DNA of 64,000 bases from Bacilli bacterium (GTDB taxonomy: Bacteria > Bacillota_I > Bacilli_A > RF39 > UBA660), in the NCBI GenBank assembly GCA_900772415.1, contig CAAHEC010000055.1, forward strand, positions 1-64,000. The letters are read 5' to 3'. A program made the position numbers and the translations under genes. How positions within the stretch are numbered: position 1 is the first letter of the stretch; every line of letters begins with the position of its first letter. Under the pieces are notes generated by a model. That model searched no databases. It had not been told where the DNA came from and worked only from the letters and a program-made list of their open reading frames with translations. This document shows positions 43,736 through 53,658 of this stretch, piece after piece.

Positions 43736-45586
43736 ATGTTAACTGGATTAATACTTACTATAGGAAGTTTATTATTTGCGATATTACTTTTTATAGTTTA
43801 CTTTTCTAAACAAAGATTTTTATCTATAAGAAACAAAATATACCGTTATATGTTAGTAGTTGAAATGGCTCTTTTAGTATCTGAAATAGTAGCTACTTTA
43901 TCATTAAAATATTATAATAATGAAGTATTTAATTTGTTTTTGCATAGAATTCACTGGTCTACTGGTATATTATGGTTTTCACTTTTATATTATTATAGTT
44001 TGGTTTTTTTAAACAACATAGATAAAGATAACCTAATTGATATAATAACATTAAATAAAAAAGTAAAAATAATAAGTTTAATATTTTTAATTTTAGGTTT
44101 TATATATTTTTTAGTTCCGTTTGAAAGATTAGATCCTAATAATATATCTTATATACCAGGCCCTGCTTCATTTTACGTTTTATTGTTTTGCGCTTTTGTA
44201 GTATTTTTAATATCGATTTATACTTTAAAAAATACATCTAATGTACCTTTTAGAAAAAAACTATCAATATGGCTTATGATAATAGAATTAGTTATAATAT
44301 TTGCTCTTCAATTATTATTTCCAACTACTGCTTTTTCTGCTATGGGTGCAGCAATTCAAATGTATTTTCTATATTTTAATATAGAAAACCCTGACTTAAA
44401 AATAATAAATGAGTTAGAAACTTTGAAAGATGAAATAGAAAGATCTAATAAAGCGAAGTCTGACTTTTTATTTAATATGTCTCATGAGATAAGAAGTCCG
44501 ATGAATGCAATAGTAGGATTAAGTGAAAGCCTTGTTAATAATCCTAATTTTCATTTAGAAGAAGCAAAATCTGATATTAAACACATAGCTTCTGCCGGAA
44601 ATAACTTACTTGATATAATAAATAATATATTAGATATATCAAAAATAGAATCTGGCAGGGAATCTTTGGATTTAAAAGAATACTCGATTGGTAACATATT
44701 AATGGAATTATCTTCTATAATAGATGCTAGATTATCAGATAAACCAGTTAAATTGATAATGGAAGTAGATAGTAATATTCCATCGAAACTATATGGTGAT
44801 TCTACCAAGATATTTCAAATACTTCTTAATATATTAACTAATTCCGTTAAGTATACCGAAGTTGGAAAAATTAAGCTTTCTTTAACATTTGATACTAGTA
44901 ATGATCTATGTAATTTGCATTTTAAGATATCTGATACAGGTTTTGGAATAAAAAAAGAAGACTATGATAAATTATTTGAAAAATTTTCAAGACTTGATAC
45001 TGCAACTGAAAAGGAAATAGAAGGTACTGGGTTGGGTCTTGTTATAACAAAAAAATATGTTGATCTGATGAAGGGAAAAATTTGGTTTGAAAGTGAATAT
45101 GAGGTAGGTACAACGTTTTTTATTGATATAACACAAAAAATAATTGATAGTAAAAAATTAGGAACTATTACCGAACCTATAAAAAGTGATAACAATATTA
45201 ATTATTTAGACTTAACTGGTAAAAGGATTTTAATAGTAGATGATAATAAACTTAATATAAAAGTAGCTACAAGAATTTTAAGTTCATATAAATTTACAAT
45301 TGATACTTGTGAAAATGGTAAGGACTGTATTTATAAAGTTAAAGAAGGAATTAAATATGATATGATTTTTATAGATCATATGATGCCAGAGATGGATGGT
45401 ATAGAAGTTATGCATGTCTTAAAAAAGCTAGAGGGTTACACCATTCCACCACTTGTTGCATTAACTGCAAATGCCATTACTGGAATGAAAGAGATGTATT
45501 TAAAAGAGGGATTTGATGAATATTTATCTAAGCCAATAAATATATCTGAATTAAATAAAATAATAGAAAAATATTTTAAAAAATAG
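43736..45586 (+). CDS. Hybrid histidine kinase, motifs intact
   Basis: A 616-residue protein with seven predicted membrane helices (1-220). HisKA has NMSHEIRSPMNAIVG (His near 250). The HATPase is intact: ILTNSVKYT, ISDTGFGIKK and EGTGLGLVITKK. REC has RILIVDDNKLNIKVA, IDHMMPEMDG and LSKPIN. It starts three bases after the stop of its degenerate sister, with GGGAGAG upstream. The membrane part has no recognised sensor domain. It probably supplies the phosphoryl groups for the HPt protein and the REC-HD regulator upstream, and might also phosphorylate its sister in a heterodimer. Confidence 0.92.
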   Translation: MLTGLILTIGSLLFAILLFIVYFSKQRFLSIRNKIYRYMLVVEMALLVSEIVATLSLKYYNNEVFNLFLHRIHWSTGILWFSLLYYYSLVFLNNIDKDNLIDIITLNKKVKIISLIFLILGFIYFLVPFERLDPNNISYIPGPASFYVLLFCAFVVFLISIYTLKNTSNVPFRKKLSIWLMIIELVIIFALQLLFPTTAFSAMGAAIQMYFLYFNIENPDLKIINELETLKDEIERSNKAKSDFLFNMSHEIRSPMNAIVGLSESLVNNPNFHLEEAKSDIKHIASAGNNLLDIINNILDISKIESGRESLDLKEYSIGNILMELSSIIDARLSDKPVKLIMEVDSNIPSKLYGDSTKIFQILLNILTNSVKYTEVGKIKLSLTFDTSNDLCNLHFKISDTGFGIKKEDYDKLFEKFSRLDTATEKEIEGTGLGLVITKKYVDLMKGKIWFESEYEVGTTFFIDITQKIIDSKKLGTITEPIKSDNNINYLDLTGKRILIVDDNKLNIKVATRILSSYKFTIDTCENGKDCIYKVKEGIKYDMIFIDHMMPEMDGIEVMHVLKKLEGYTIPPLVALTANAITGMKEMYLKEGFDEYLSKPINISELNKIIEKYFKK

Positions 45587-45597
45587 GAGAATAAATT

Positions 45598-46041
45598 ATG
45601 AAAAAAATTATTAAATTATTTACGTGTTTATTAATTATAGTAACACTTAGTGGGTGTGGAAGTAAAAAAGCTTTAAAATCTAATGACATTAAAAATAAAT
45701 TATCAAATTTGGGATTTACGATTAATGATGTTACAAGTTATATGGAAGATAAAAATATAAAAAATGTAATTACCGCAAATAACGGGAAATATCAAATAGA
45801 ATTTTATACTTTTGATTCTAAAAAAGATGCTAAAAAAGCATATGAAACTAATGTAAAAAACTTCACAATAAATAAGAAAAATAAAAAAGAAAAACATGAA
45901 GATAATTATGATAAGTTTACACAAGAATTAAGTGATACTTATAATATGGTAATAAGATTAAATAACACGCTTTTATATTCATCCATTAACCTAGAATATA
46001 AAAGGGATTTAAATAAGACAATTAAAAATTTAGGTTATTAG
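45598..46041 (+). CDS. Small lipoprotein linked to the phosphorelay
   Basis: A 147-residue protein with a lipoprotein signal (IKLFTCLLIIVTLSGCGSKK; lipid Cys near 20). The mature part is a small mixed domain (FTINDVTSYMEDKNIKNVIT; YQIEFYTFDSKKDAKKAYET), without a family that I recognise. It starts 11 bases after the second kinase and ends at a terminator, so it is the last gene of the signalling operon. Being anchored outside the membrane, it may present a signal to the kinase membrane domains; this is inference from context. Confidence 0.7.
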   Translation: MKKIIKLFTCLLIIVTLSGCGSKKALKSNDIKNKLSNLGFTINDVTSYMEDKNIKNVITANNGKYQIEFYTFDSKKDAKKAYETNVKNFTINKKNKKEKHEDNYDKFTQELSDTYNMVIRLNNTLLYSSINLEYKRDLNKTIKNLGY

Positions 46042-46082
46042 AGAAATCAATTTTATCATTTCAAAATGATTTCTTTTTTTTA
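46042..46082 (+). terminator. Terminator of the signalling operon
   Basis: AGAAATCA pairs with TGATTTCT over a loop of about 17 bases that contains further pairing, then T8. Confidence 0.8.
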
Positions 46083-46131
46083 TTCGAGTTTTTTAAAAAG
46101 TTTTAGCGAACTATTAAGTAGGAGGAAGATG

Positions 46132-48348
46132 ATGTTAGAAATAAAAAAACTATCTAAATGCTACTTAAAGAAAGAATTTAAAGAAAAAGCTTTAAATAAC
46201 ATAAATTTGAGTTTTAATAAAAATGAATTTGTTTTTATATTGGGACCTTCTGGAGCAGGTAAGTCAACGCTTTTAAATATAATAGCGGGTTTAGATAGAA
46301 AATACGACGGAAAAGTTATTGTTAATAACATGGATTTGTCTAAATTAAAAAGTAATGATATGGATTATTATAGAAATAATTATATTGGATTTATATTTCA
46401 AAATTATAATTTAATTAATGAATTTACCGTATATGAAAACGTTTATTTAGCTATATCTTTAACCAATAGAAATAATAAAAAGGATAAAGTAATTTCTACG
46501 TTAGAAAAAGTTGGTTTAAAAGATAAAGTTAATTCTTATCCAAATGAATTGTCTGGGGGACAAAAACAACGAGTTGCAATAGCTCGAGCATTAGTAAATG
46601 ATCCTAGCATAATATTAGCGGACGAGCCAACTGGGGCTTTAGATTCTTTTATGAGTACAGAAATAATGAATTTAATAAAAAATATATCAAAAAATAAACT
46701 AGTTATAATAGTTAGCCATAATGAAAATTTGGCAAGTAAATATGCAAATAGAACAATAAAGATGTTTGATGGTAAAATAATTAGTGATAGTAGTAAAAAT
46801 AAGAATAAAAGTAAAAAAGAATTATTTAAATTATATAAAACAAAAATGTCATTTGCTGTTAAAATGAAATTTAGTTTAAAAAGCATTAGAAAAAAACTCA
46901 AAAGAACAATTTTGACTGTTACTGCTTTAAGTGTAGGACTTATTGGTATATCACTTGTATTAGCATTATCAAATGGCTTTAAAAGGGAACTTAAAAATTA
47001 TGAAGTGAATACTTTATCTTCTTTTCCAATAATAATAAATAAAAAAATAGAAGACTATAGCGGTAATAATTTAAAGCACAAGGGAAATAAAATTTATAGT
47101 CATGATTATAATAGTTTAAATAATATACATATAAATAAAATAGATAATAATTACATAAACTATTTAAATAAAATAAATAAAAATACTTTTAGATTGGAAT
47201 TTAATTATTTTACTAAATTCAATATTATGTATGAAAAAAATAATATGTATAATGTTTTAAACAATACATCAATGAAATCAATTTATAATACTGATAGTTA
47301 TGATATTGTAAGTGGTAGACTACCCATTGCTAGTAATGAAATAGTTATTATTTTAGATAAGGATAATAATATATCTAAGGAAATAATAGATATGTTTTTT
47401 ATAAATAAAAGTGTTTTAGATTATACTGATTTGATAGGAAAAAATGTAAAATTAATAAATAATAATGAGTTTTATAATAATTCATTAGAAAATACTTTTA
47501 CGATAAATAAGGATTTATATAAAATGTATAATAATGAGAGTAATTATACATTAAAAATAGTTGGTATATTAAAAGAAAAGGATGATGATATAAATAATTT
47601 AATTAATAGTTTTTCTTCTGATAAAAAATATTTTGGATGTCTTAATTCTTTGGTTAGAAAATATATCATAGTTAATAGTAAAAGTGATATTACTCAATAT
47701 ATAAAAAATACAAATGATAAAGTTTATGTGGAAAATCTTTATTATGAAAAAGATGAATTATTATCCACTTTAGGTTATAATGATAATCCAAGTAGTATAT
47801 ATATTTATCCAAATGATTTTAATTCCAAAAACAAACTTATTAAAAAATTAGATATATATAATAGAAAATTCAAAAAGAAGGATAAAATCTTATATGTTGA
47901 TTATTCTAAGGAAGTAAGTGATATAACATATAATATGATAAAATCTATAACATCCATTTTAATTGCATTTAGTAGCATATCTTTAATAGTATCATCTATT
48001 ATGATTGGTATAATAACTTACATATCAGTTTTAGAAAAAGAAAGACAAATAGGAATATTAAGAGGTTTAGGTACTACTAAAAAAGATATTACTTTAATGT
48101 TTTTAACTGAATTATTTCTAATTGGCATATTATCTTCATTTTTCTCTATTTTATTAACAAAAATTATAGTAATACCATTAAATATTACTTTATTTAATTT
48201 AACAGGTCTTAAAAACGTTGCTTTGTTAAATATAAATCATTTTATAATAATCTTTGTAATAAGTGTTTTAATTAATTTAATAGGAGGTTTTATTCCATCT
48301 TTATTAGCAAGTAAAAAAGACCCCATTAAGGCTATTAATAATAATTAA
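46132..48348 (+). CDS. ABC transporter, ATPase fused to MacB/FtsX-type permease
   Basis: A 738-residue fusion. The ATPase (1 to about 225) has all motifs: GPSGAGKSTLL, the Q-loop IFQNYNL, the signature LSGGQKQRVAIARAL, ILADEPTGALD and the switch His in VSHNEN. After a Lys-rich linker (KNKNKSKKELF) comes helix one (about 265-285), a large outside domain (about 290-600) and three more helices with the LEKERQIGILRGLGTTKKDI coupling loop. Relatives export peptides, lipoproteins or antibiotics, or drive wall hydrolases; the substrate is not visible here. The start at 46132 follows AGGAGG. It lies after the signalling operon but is separated from it by a terminator. Confidence 0.88.
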   Translation: MLEIKKLSKCYLKKEFKEKALNNINLSFNKNEFVFILGPSGAGKSTLLNIIAGLDRKYDGKVIVNNMDLSKLKSNDMDYYRNNYIGFIFQNYNLINEFTVYENVYLAISLTNRNNKKDKVISTLEKVGLKDKVNSYPNELSGGQKQRVAIARALVNDPSIILADEPTGALDSFMSTEIMNLIKNISKNKLVIIVSHNENLASKYANRTIKMFDGKIISDSSKNKNKSKKELFKLYKTKMSFAVKMKFSLKSIRKKLKRTILTVTALSVGLIGISLVLALSNGFKRELKNYEVNTLSSFPIIINKKIEDYSGNNLKHKGNKIYSHDYNSLNNIHINKIDNNYINYLNKINKNTFRLEFNYFTKFNIMYEKNNMYNVLNNTSMKSIYNTDSYDIVSGRLPIASNEIVIILDKDNNISKEIIDMFFINKSVLDYTDLIGKNVKLINNNEFYNNSLENTFTINKDLYKMYNNESNYTLKIVGILKEKDDDINNLINSFSSDKKYFGCLNSLVRKYIIVNSKSDITQYIKNTNDKVYVENLYYEKDELLSTLGYNDNPSSIYIYPNDFNSKNKLIKKLDIYNRKFKKKDKILYVDYSKEVSDITYNMIKSITSILIAFSSISLIVSSIMIGIITYISVLEKERQIGILRGLGTTKKDITLMFLTELFLIGILSSFFSILLTKIIVIPLNITLFNLTGLKNVALLNINHFIIIFVISVLINLIGGFIPSLLASKKDPIKAINNN

Positions 48349-48375
48349 CTGTGTTATAATTTAATGGGTGATACT

Positions 48376-48756
48376 ATGAAAGTACTAACTATAAAACAGC
48401 CATGGGCAAGTTTAATTATTAATTCTTATAAAAAATATGAATTCAGAAGTTGGAAGACTAATTATCGAGGAAAGATACTAATTCATGCTGGGAAGTCATT
48501 AGAAAAAGATATGTTAAATAGATTTAAAGATTATAATTTGGATATTGATTTAGGTTATATAATAGGTGAAGCTTATCTTGAAGATTGTATTTTGGTAACA
48601 GAAAAATTTCAGGATAAGTTAAGAAAGATAGATAGCGTAGTTTATGCTAGAAGTAATCATGAAGAAATGTATGCTTGGAAGCTTACAAACATAAAAAAAT
48701 ATAAAGATAAAATACCTATAAATGGAAAACTTGGATTATGGAATTATAGTAGATGA
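48376..48756 (+). CDS. ASCH-domain protein
   Basis: A 126-residue protein. It reads MKVLTIKQPWASLIINSYKK, then YEFRSWKTNYRGKILIHAGK, GYIIGEAYLEDC and YAWKLTNIKKY, ending GKLGLWNY. These are the landmarks of the ASCH fold, a beta barrel related to PUA that is thought to bind RNA or, in some members, to act on modified nucleosides. The role in this genome is unknown. The ATG at 48376 is preceded by GGTGAT. The gene starts 28 bases after the ABC fusion gene. Confidence 0.88.
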   Translation: MKVLTIKQPWASLIINSYKKYEFRSWKTNYRGKILIHAGKSLEKDMLNRFKDYNLDIDLGYIIGEAYLEDCILVTEKFQDKLRKIDSVVYARSNHEEMYAWKLTNIKKYKDKIPINGKLGLWNYSR

Positions 48757-48801
48757 TTTTTATCTGTATTTATGATAAAATATACTAAAGGAGAAGATAA
48801 A

Positions 48802-49818
48802 ATGTTTACAAATAAAGTAGTGATTAAAGAAAAAAAGAAAATTAAGAATTATTTAGTAATAGGAATTTTATTATTTATATTATCAATCTTTTTTATTTAT
48901 TTAGGAGATAAAAAGGATGAAGAATCTTTAAAAAACGCTAAATCATTGCATGATGTAATAGTTAATAAAAAGGACTCAAAAGAAGATTATTTTTCATATG
49001 TAGATGTAAATGATGTTCCATATAAATTTGCGGTAACAACCGATACTACTGATGCTTATTATTTTGTTTCAGATGGTAAATATATGTACGTTCTATATTT
49101 AAGTTTAGATGAATTTAAAAAATTAGATAATGAAGCTATAAAAGAAAAACCAATTAGAGTAACGGGAAGAACTAAAAGTGTATCAAATGAAATAAAAAAA
49201 ATAGCACTTGATGTCTATAATAGTGGATTGAGTGAGGATAATAAAATAGGTATGGATGAGTATGATTTATATTTTGGTTCAGTTTACTTAGATACTAATG
49301 AAACAGGGGATGGAAGCTTTTATTTTATAATGTTTATTTTATCTCTTATGTTTTCAATTATCATAACTTTAATATATCTTTTAGCTAATCATAGATTTAA
49401 AAAAGGTATTAAAAAATTATCTAAAGATGAAATAAACGCAATTGATAATGAATTAAATAGTAAGGATTCATTTTACTATGAAGTAGCTCATTTATCATTA
49501 ACCAATAATTATATAGTTAATTTAGGCGCGTCGTTTGATGTTATTAAGTATAGTGATATAATATGGCTTTATACGTATACAATTAAAACTAGAGGTGTGG
49601 TTACATCATCTTCTATAATAGCATTTACAAATGATGGAAAAAAGCATAGTATTGCAAATATAAGTTTAATATCAAAAGCAAAAAAGGAGGCCTTTGAAGA
49701 AATATTTAACACCATTTTATCAAAAAATCACGATATAATAGTTGGCATTGATAAGGATTCATCAGCTAGGGCAAAAGCTATGTTAAAGGAAATAAAACAA
49801 AATAAAAGAAAAAAATAA
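48802..49818 (+). CDS. Two-helix membrane protein of unknown function
   Basis: A 338-residue protein. It has a short basic start, a helix near 17-35 (YLVIGILLFILSIFFIYLG), an outside domain of about 135 residues, a second helix near 172-195 (FIMFILSLMFSIIITLIYLLA), and a cytoplasmic domain (about 200-338). That last domain is beta-rich (YIVNLGASFDVIKYSDIIWLY; SIIAFTNDGKKHSIANI) and looks like a small PH-like fold, which I cannot prove. The start at 48802 follows AAAGGAGAAG. I recognise no family and propose no function. Confidence 0.6.
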   Translation: MFTNKVVIKEKKKIKNYLVIGILLFILSIFFIYLGDKKDEESLKNAKSLHDVIVNKKDSKEDYFSYVDVNDVPYKFAVTTDTTDAYYFVSDGKYMYVLYLSLDEFKKLDNEAIKEKPIRVTGRTKSVSNEIKKIALDVYNSGLSEDNKIGMDEYDLYFGSVYLDTNETGDGSFYFIMFILSLMFSIIITLIYLLANHRFKKGIKKLSKDEINAIDNELNSKDSFYYEVAHLSLTNNYIVNLGASFDVIKYSDIIWLYTYTIKTRGVVTSSSIIAFTNDGKKHSIANISLISKAKKEAFEEIFNTILSKNHDIIVGIDKDSSARAKAMLKEIKQNKRKK

Positions 49819-49822
49819 TAAA

Positions 49823-49858
49823 CATTAAAGAAACTAATTTTTAGTTTTTTTAATGCTT
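49823..49858 (+). terminator. Terminator after the two-helix membrane protein
   Basis: CATTAAAGAAACTA pairs with TAGTTTTTTTAATG (one mismatch) and is followed by CTTTTA. Confidence 0.7.
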
Positions 49859-49891
49859 TTATTTGTAGAAATATAGTTTGTGGAGTAGTAT

Positions 49892-50530
49892 ATGAAAAAG
49901 TTTTATAAGAATTATTTAAATAAAAATGAATTATTTGACAAAGAAAGATGGATAGGAATATTTTGTCTTATAATAGTAATATCAGGTATGTTTGGTTTTT
50001 TATATGAATTTATATTTTATTATTTTAATGGTGGAATGAAAGAATTTTACTGGCGTGGAGGAAATTTTTTGCCATGGATAAACATATATGCAACAGGTTC
50101 TTTAATGATCTATTTTTTAACATATAAACTAAGAAAAAAACCTTTTTTGGTATTTATAATAAGTATGGTAACAACTGGAATATTAGAATTTGTTTCTGGT
50201 TATTTTATGGATATAATTCGTAATGGAAACAGATGTTGGGATTATAATAACGAAATATTAAATTTTGGAAATATTGGTGGATTTGTGTGTTTAAGAAGTG
50301 TTTTAGTTTTTGGATTATCTAGTCTTCTTTTAATTTACGTAGTTGTGCCATTTTGCTTTTATCTAGCTAAAAAATTAAAAAAGAAAACCTTTTTAATGAT
50401 TAGTATAAGCATGTTTTCCATAATTATGATAGATGAACTTTATAATTTAGTAATAGCAAGAGTTTTTAAATTACCAAGAGCTTATAATGTTTATAAAAAA
50501 ATTGGTTTTAACTTTGTTAGATTTAAATAG
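49892..50530 (+). CDS. CmpB/type IV ABC-transporter-like membrane protein
   Basis: A 212-residue protein with about six membrane helices. FGFLYEFIFYYFNGG, FYWRGGNFLPWINIY, TTGILEFVSGYFMD and RCWDYNNEILNFGNIGGFVCL match the layout of the ABC_trans_CmpB family, whose conserved features are Glu in the first helix, the RG-x-L motif, the E-x-x-x-x-Y helix and W-D-Y. The family name reflects a proposed ABC link that has not been shown. It has its own GGAG ribosome site and sits directly before the second half of the division cluster. Confidence 0.8.
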   Translation: MKKFYKNYLNKNELFDKERWIGIFCLIIVISGMFGFLYEFIFYYFNGGMKEFYWRGGNFLPWINIYATGSLMIYFLTYKLRKKPFLVFIISMVTTGILEFVSGYFMDIIRNGNRCWDYNNEILNFGNIGGFVCLRSVLVFGLSSLLLIYVVVPFCFYLAKKLKKKTFLMISISMFSIIMIDELYNLVIARVFKLPRAYNVYKKIGFNFVRFK

Positions 50531-50577
50531 ATTATAATAATTAAAATGAAACATATACTTATTATGGGTGATTAAGC

Positions 50578-52485
50578 TTGAATGATAAAAAAGTGGATGA
50601 AAGATTAAAAATATTTGTAATAGGTGTTTTTATAGTATTTATAGTAATTATTCTTAAAGTGTTTTATATTCAAGTTTTTGATTATGAAAAACTAAGTAAG
50701 CTTGCTTCTAGCTTATGGAGTAGAAACCTTCCTATAGAAGCTGATAGGGGAATTATATATGATAGAAATGGAATTGTTTTAGCAGATAATATTACAACAA
50801 CATCATTAGTTTTAATTCCAAATCAAATAAAAGATAAGAGGAAAACATGTGAAAAATTATCAAGTATATTAAACGTATCGTTTGATACTATGAAAAAACA
50901 TGTTTATAAAAACACGTCAATAGAACGAGTACACCCATATGGTAGAAGACTAGATTATAAAATAGCAGAAAAAATAGAAAAACTAAAATTGGATGGTGTT
51001 TATTTAGTTAGGGAATCAAAAAGAAATTATCCCTATGGATCAATGCTTTCTCATACATTGGGTTTTGTTGGAATAGATAATCAGGGATTATCAGGCATAG
51101 AACTTCAATATGATAACTATTTAACAGGATCTTATGGTGCAATAAAATATTTTTCTGATGCTAAGGGAAATAAGTTAAAATTATCTGGAGTGTATGAGGC
51201 TCCGGCAAATGGGGTTAACATAACTTTAACCATAAACCAAAAAATACAATCAAGTGTTGAAAGAGAATTAGATAACGTAGTTACAAAATATGAACCAGAA
51301 ACGGCCCTTGCAATTGCAATGGATCCTAATACTGGAGAAATACTTGCAATGTCATCAAGGCCAAATTTTAACGCCTTAAATTATAAAGATTATTCTACAG
51401 AAGTTTTAAATCGTAATTTGCCGATATGGGCAACTTATGAACCCGGTTCTACTTTTAAAATAATAACTTTAGCATCTGCTTTAAATGAAAATTTAGTAGA
51501 TTTAGATAAAGATATGTTTTATGACTCTGGTAGTGTAAGAGTAGCAAATGCAAAGATTAGATGTTGGAAAAAAGGGGGTCATGGAGCTCAAACATTTTTA
51601 CAAGTAGTAGAAAATTCTTGTAATCCAGGCTTTGTAGAACTTGGCAATAGATTAGGAAAAGAAAAATTATTTGATTATATTTATAAATTTGGTTTTGGTA
51701 AAAAAACTGGTGTTGATTTAAATGGAGAAGCAGAAGGTATAATATTTAATTTAGATAAAGTAGGCCCTGTAGAGCTTGCTACAACAGCTTTTGGTCAAGG
51801 CGTATCAGTAACTCCAATTCAGCAAGTTACAGCTGTTTCAGCAGCAATTAATGGTGGTACATTGTATAAACCATACATAGTAAAAAGCTTAAATGATCCC
51901 GAAACTAACTCAGTTATAAAAGAAAATACACCAGTTAAGAAAAGAAAAGTAATAAGTGAAGAAACTTCCAAAAAAGTTAGATTAGCTCTTGAAAGTGTTG
52001 TAACAAATGGGAGTGGTAAAAATGCTTATATTGAAGGTTACCGTGTAGGGGGTAAAACTGGTACCGCCCAAAAGGTAGAAAATGGAAGATACTTAGTTGG
52101 TAATTACATATTATCATTTATTGGATTTTTACCGGCTGATGATCCTAAAGTAGTGGTTTATGTTGCAATAAATAATCCAAAAAGAGTAGTCCAATATGGT
52201 GGTGTTGTATCTGCTCCAGTTGCTAAGTCTATATTGTTAGATTCAATAGATGCATTAAACATAAAAAAGAGAAACGTAAATACCGAAAAAAAGTATAATT
52301 GGAATGATAAAAAATATTATACAATAGAAAACGTTGTTGGAAAAACACCTAAAGAGGCTGCCGAAATACTATCTAAGTTTACGGTAGAATACAGTGGAAG
52401 TGGAAATATCGTAGTAGAGCAATCTCCAAAAGCAGGTACTAGGTTAGAAGAACTAAGTGTTGTAAGACTTATGCTTGGCAATTAG
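50578..52485 (+). CDS. spoVD: Class B penicillin-binding protein (SpoVD-like) with one PASTA domain
   Basis: A 635-residue transpeptidase. The membrane anchor is near 10-32. The pedestal domain has IEADRGIIYDRNGIVLADNIT. The catalytic domain has the active Ser in EPGSTFK (about 290), ENSCNP for S-x-N, and GKTGTAQ near 492. One PASTA domain ends the protein (about 575-635, ENVVGKTPKEAAEIL). One PASTA and the place before mraY match SpoVD of Bacillus, which makes the spore cortex with SpoVE, but a vegetative role is possible. The start is TTG after GGTGATTA. It begins the second half of the cluster, after the 17-kb interruption. Confidence 0.88.
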   Translation: MNDKKVDERLKIFVIGVFIVFIVIILKVFYIQVFDYEKLSKLASSLWSRNLPIEADRGIIYDRNGIVLADNITTTSLVLIPNQIKDKRKTCEKLSSILNVSFDTMKKHVYKNTSIERVHPYGRRLDYKIAEKIEKLKLDGVYLVRESKRNYPYGSMLSHTLGFVGIDNQGLSGIELQYDNYLTGSYGAIKYFSDAKGNKLKLSGVYEAPANGVNITLTINQKIQSSVERELDNVVTKYEPETALAIAMDPNTGEILAMSSRPNFNALNYKDYSTEVLNRNLPIWATYEPGSTFKIITLASALNENLVDLDKDMFYDSGSVRVANAKIRCWKKGGHGAQTFLQVVENSCNPGFVELGNRLGKEKLFDYIYKFGFGKKTGVDLNGEAEGIIFNLDKVGPVELATTAFGQGVSVTPIQQVTAVSAAINGGTLYKPYIVKSLNDPETNSVIKENTPVKKRKVISEETSKKVRLALESVVTNGSGKNAYIEGYRVGGKTGTAQKVENGRYLVGNYILSFIGFLPADDPKVVVYVAINNPKRVVQYGGVVSAPVAKSILLDSIDALNIKKRNVNTEKKYNWNDKKYYTIENVVGKTPKEAAEILSKFTVEYSGSGNIVVEQSPKAGTRLEELSVVRLMLGN

Positions 52486-52573
52486 TAAAACTAATATCAA
52501 GTAAGTATAAAAAGGTTGTAAAAAACAAAAAATATATAGTATAATTATATTCGTAAATAAAGAGGTGATTTTT

Positions 52574-53566
52574 GTGTTTATATTAACTAAGTCTACATTA
52601 GCACTTATGATAGGCTTTATTATTTCAACTTTAACAGGGTATTTTTTAATACCATTATTAAAAAAACTTCATGTAGGTCAAAGAATAAGTGTTTTTGTAG
52701 GTGAAAATCATAAAAAGAAAAATGGTGTTCCAACAATGGGTGGACTTATATTTATAATTCCAACATTTATAACAATTTTAATAATGTATTTTACCAAAAA
52801 AATAAATATAAATAGTAACTTATTAATCATTTTATTTGTGTTTGTTTCTTATGCTTTTTTAGGTTTTTTAGATGATTTTATGAAATTGAAGAGAAAACAA
52901 AACGAAGGATTAACCGAAATTCAAAAGTTATTTGGTCAAGTTATAATTGCGGTTATATTTTTCTATATTTATATGAAAAGTGGATCAGAACCATTACTTT
53001 GGTTTCATGCGTTTAACCTTAAAATTAACATAGGATGGTTATATGGATTTTTTATATTGTTTATGTTAGTTGCATCTTCCAATGCTGTTAATATAACAGA
53101 TGGGTTAGATGGTCTTGCTGGGGGACTATCTTTTATTGCTACTTTGGTTTTAGGAGTAATTACATGGACTACAAATTGGCTTATTGGATATGAAGATATT
53201 GCTGTTTTTTGTTTTATACTTGCAGGTTCTATACTAGGTTTTTTAGTTTATAATGCACCTGTTGCTAAGGTATTCATGGGAGATACAGGTTCTCTTGCCT
53301 TAGGTGGTGTTTTAGCATCAATTGCAATATTAATAAGAAGGGAAATAACATTTGCAGTTATAATGGGAGTTTTTGTAATAGAAACTTTATCAGTTATAAT
53401 TCAGGTATTTTCGGTATTGGTATTTAAAAAGAAAGTATTTTTAATGACTCCACTTCATCATAATTTTGAAAAATTAGGATGGAAAGAACAAGATATAGTA
53501 AAACTATTTTGGATTATAGGATTAATTTTAGGAACGTTAGCCTTAGTATATGGAGCATGGCTTTAA
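52574..53566 (+). CDS. mraY: Phospho-MurNAc-pentapeptide transferase
   Basis: A 330-residue enzyme with about ten membrane helices that makes lipid I from UDP-MurNAc-pentapeptide and undecaprenyl phosphate. Catalytic and conserved motifs include VPTMGGL, FLGFLDDFMKLKRK (the Asp pair), NAVNITDGLDGLAGG, FMGDTGSLALGG and MTPLHHNFEKLGW. I start at the GTG at 52574, six bases after GAGGTGA; an earlier GTG would lie inside that site. In Bacillus murE precedes and murD follows it; neither is here. A terminator-like hairpin follows. Confidence 0.97.
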   Translation: MFILTKSTLALMIGFIISTLTGYFLIPLLKKLHVGQRISVFVGENHKKKNGVPTMGGLIFIIPTFITILIMYFTKKININSNLLIILFVFVSYAFLGFLDDFMKLKRKQNEGLTEIQKLFGQVIIAVIFFYIYMKSGSEPLLWFHAFNLKINIGWLYGFFILFMLVASSNAVNITDGLDGLAGGLSFIATLVLGVITWTTNWLIGYEDIAVFCFILAGSILGFLVYNAPVAKVFMGDTGSLALGGVLASIAILIRREITFAVIMGVFVIETLSVIIQVFSVLVFKKKVFLMTPLHHNFEKLGWKEQDIVKLFWIIGLILGTLALVYGAWL

Positions 53567-53593
53567 CAATTGATTTAATCAATTGTTTTTTTG
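53565..53593 (+). terminator. Terminator between mraY and ftsW
   Basis: AACAATTGAT pairs with ATCAATTGTT around three bases and runs into T5. ftsW therefore probably has its own promoter or depends on read-through. Confidence 0.8.
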
Positions 53594-53658
53594 TGGTATT
53601 TTTAACTTATCAATTTCATAACTTTAATTAGTAATTAACTAAAAAGGAGGAATTATTC

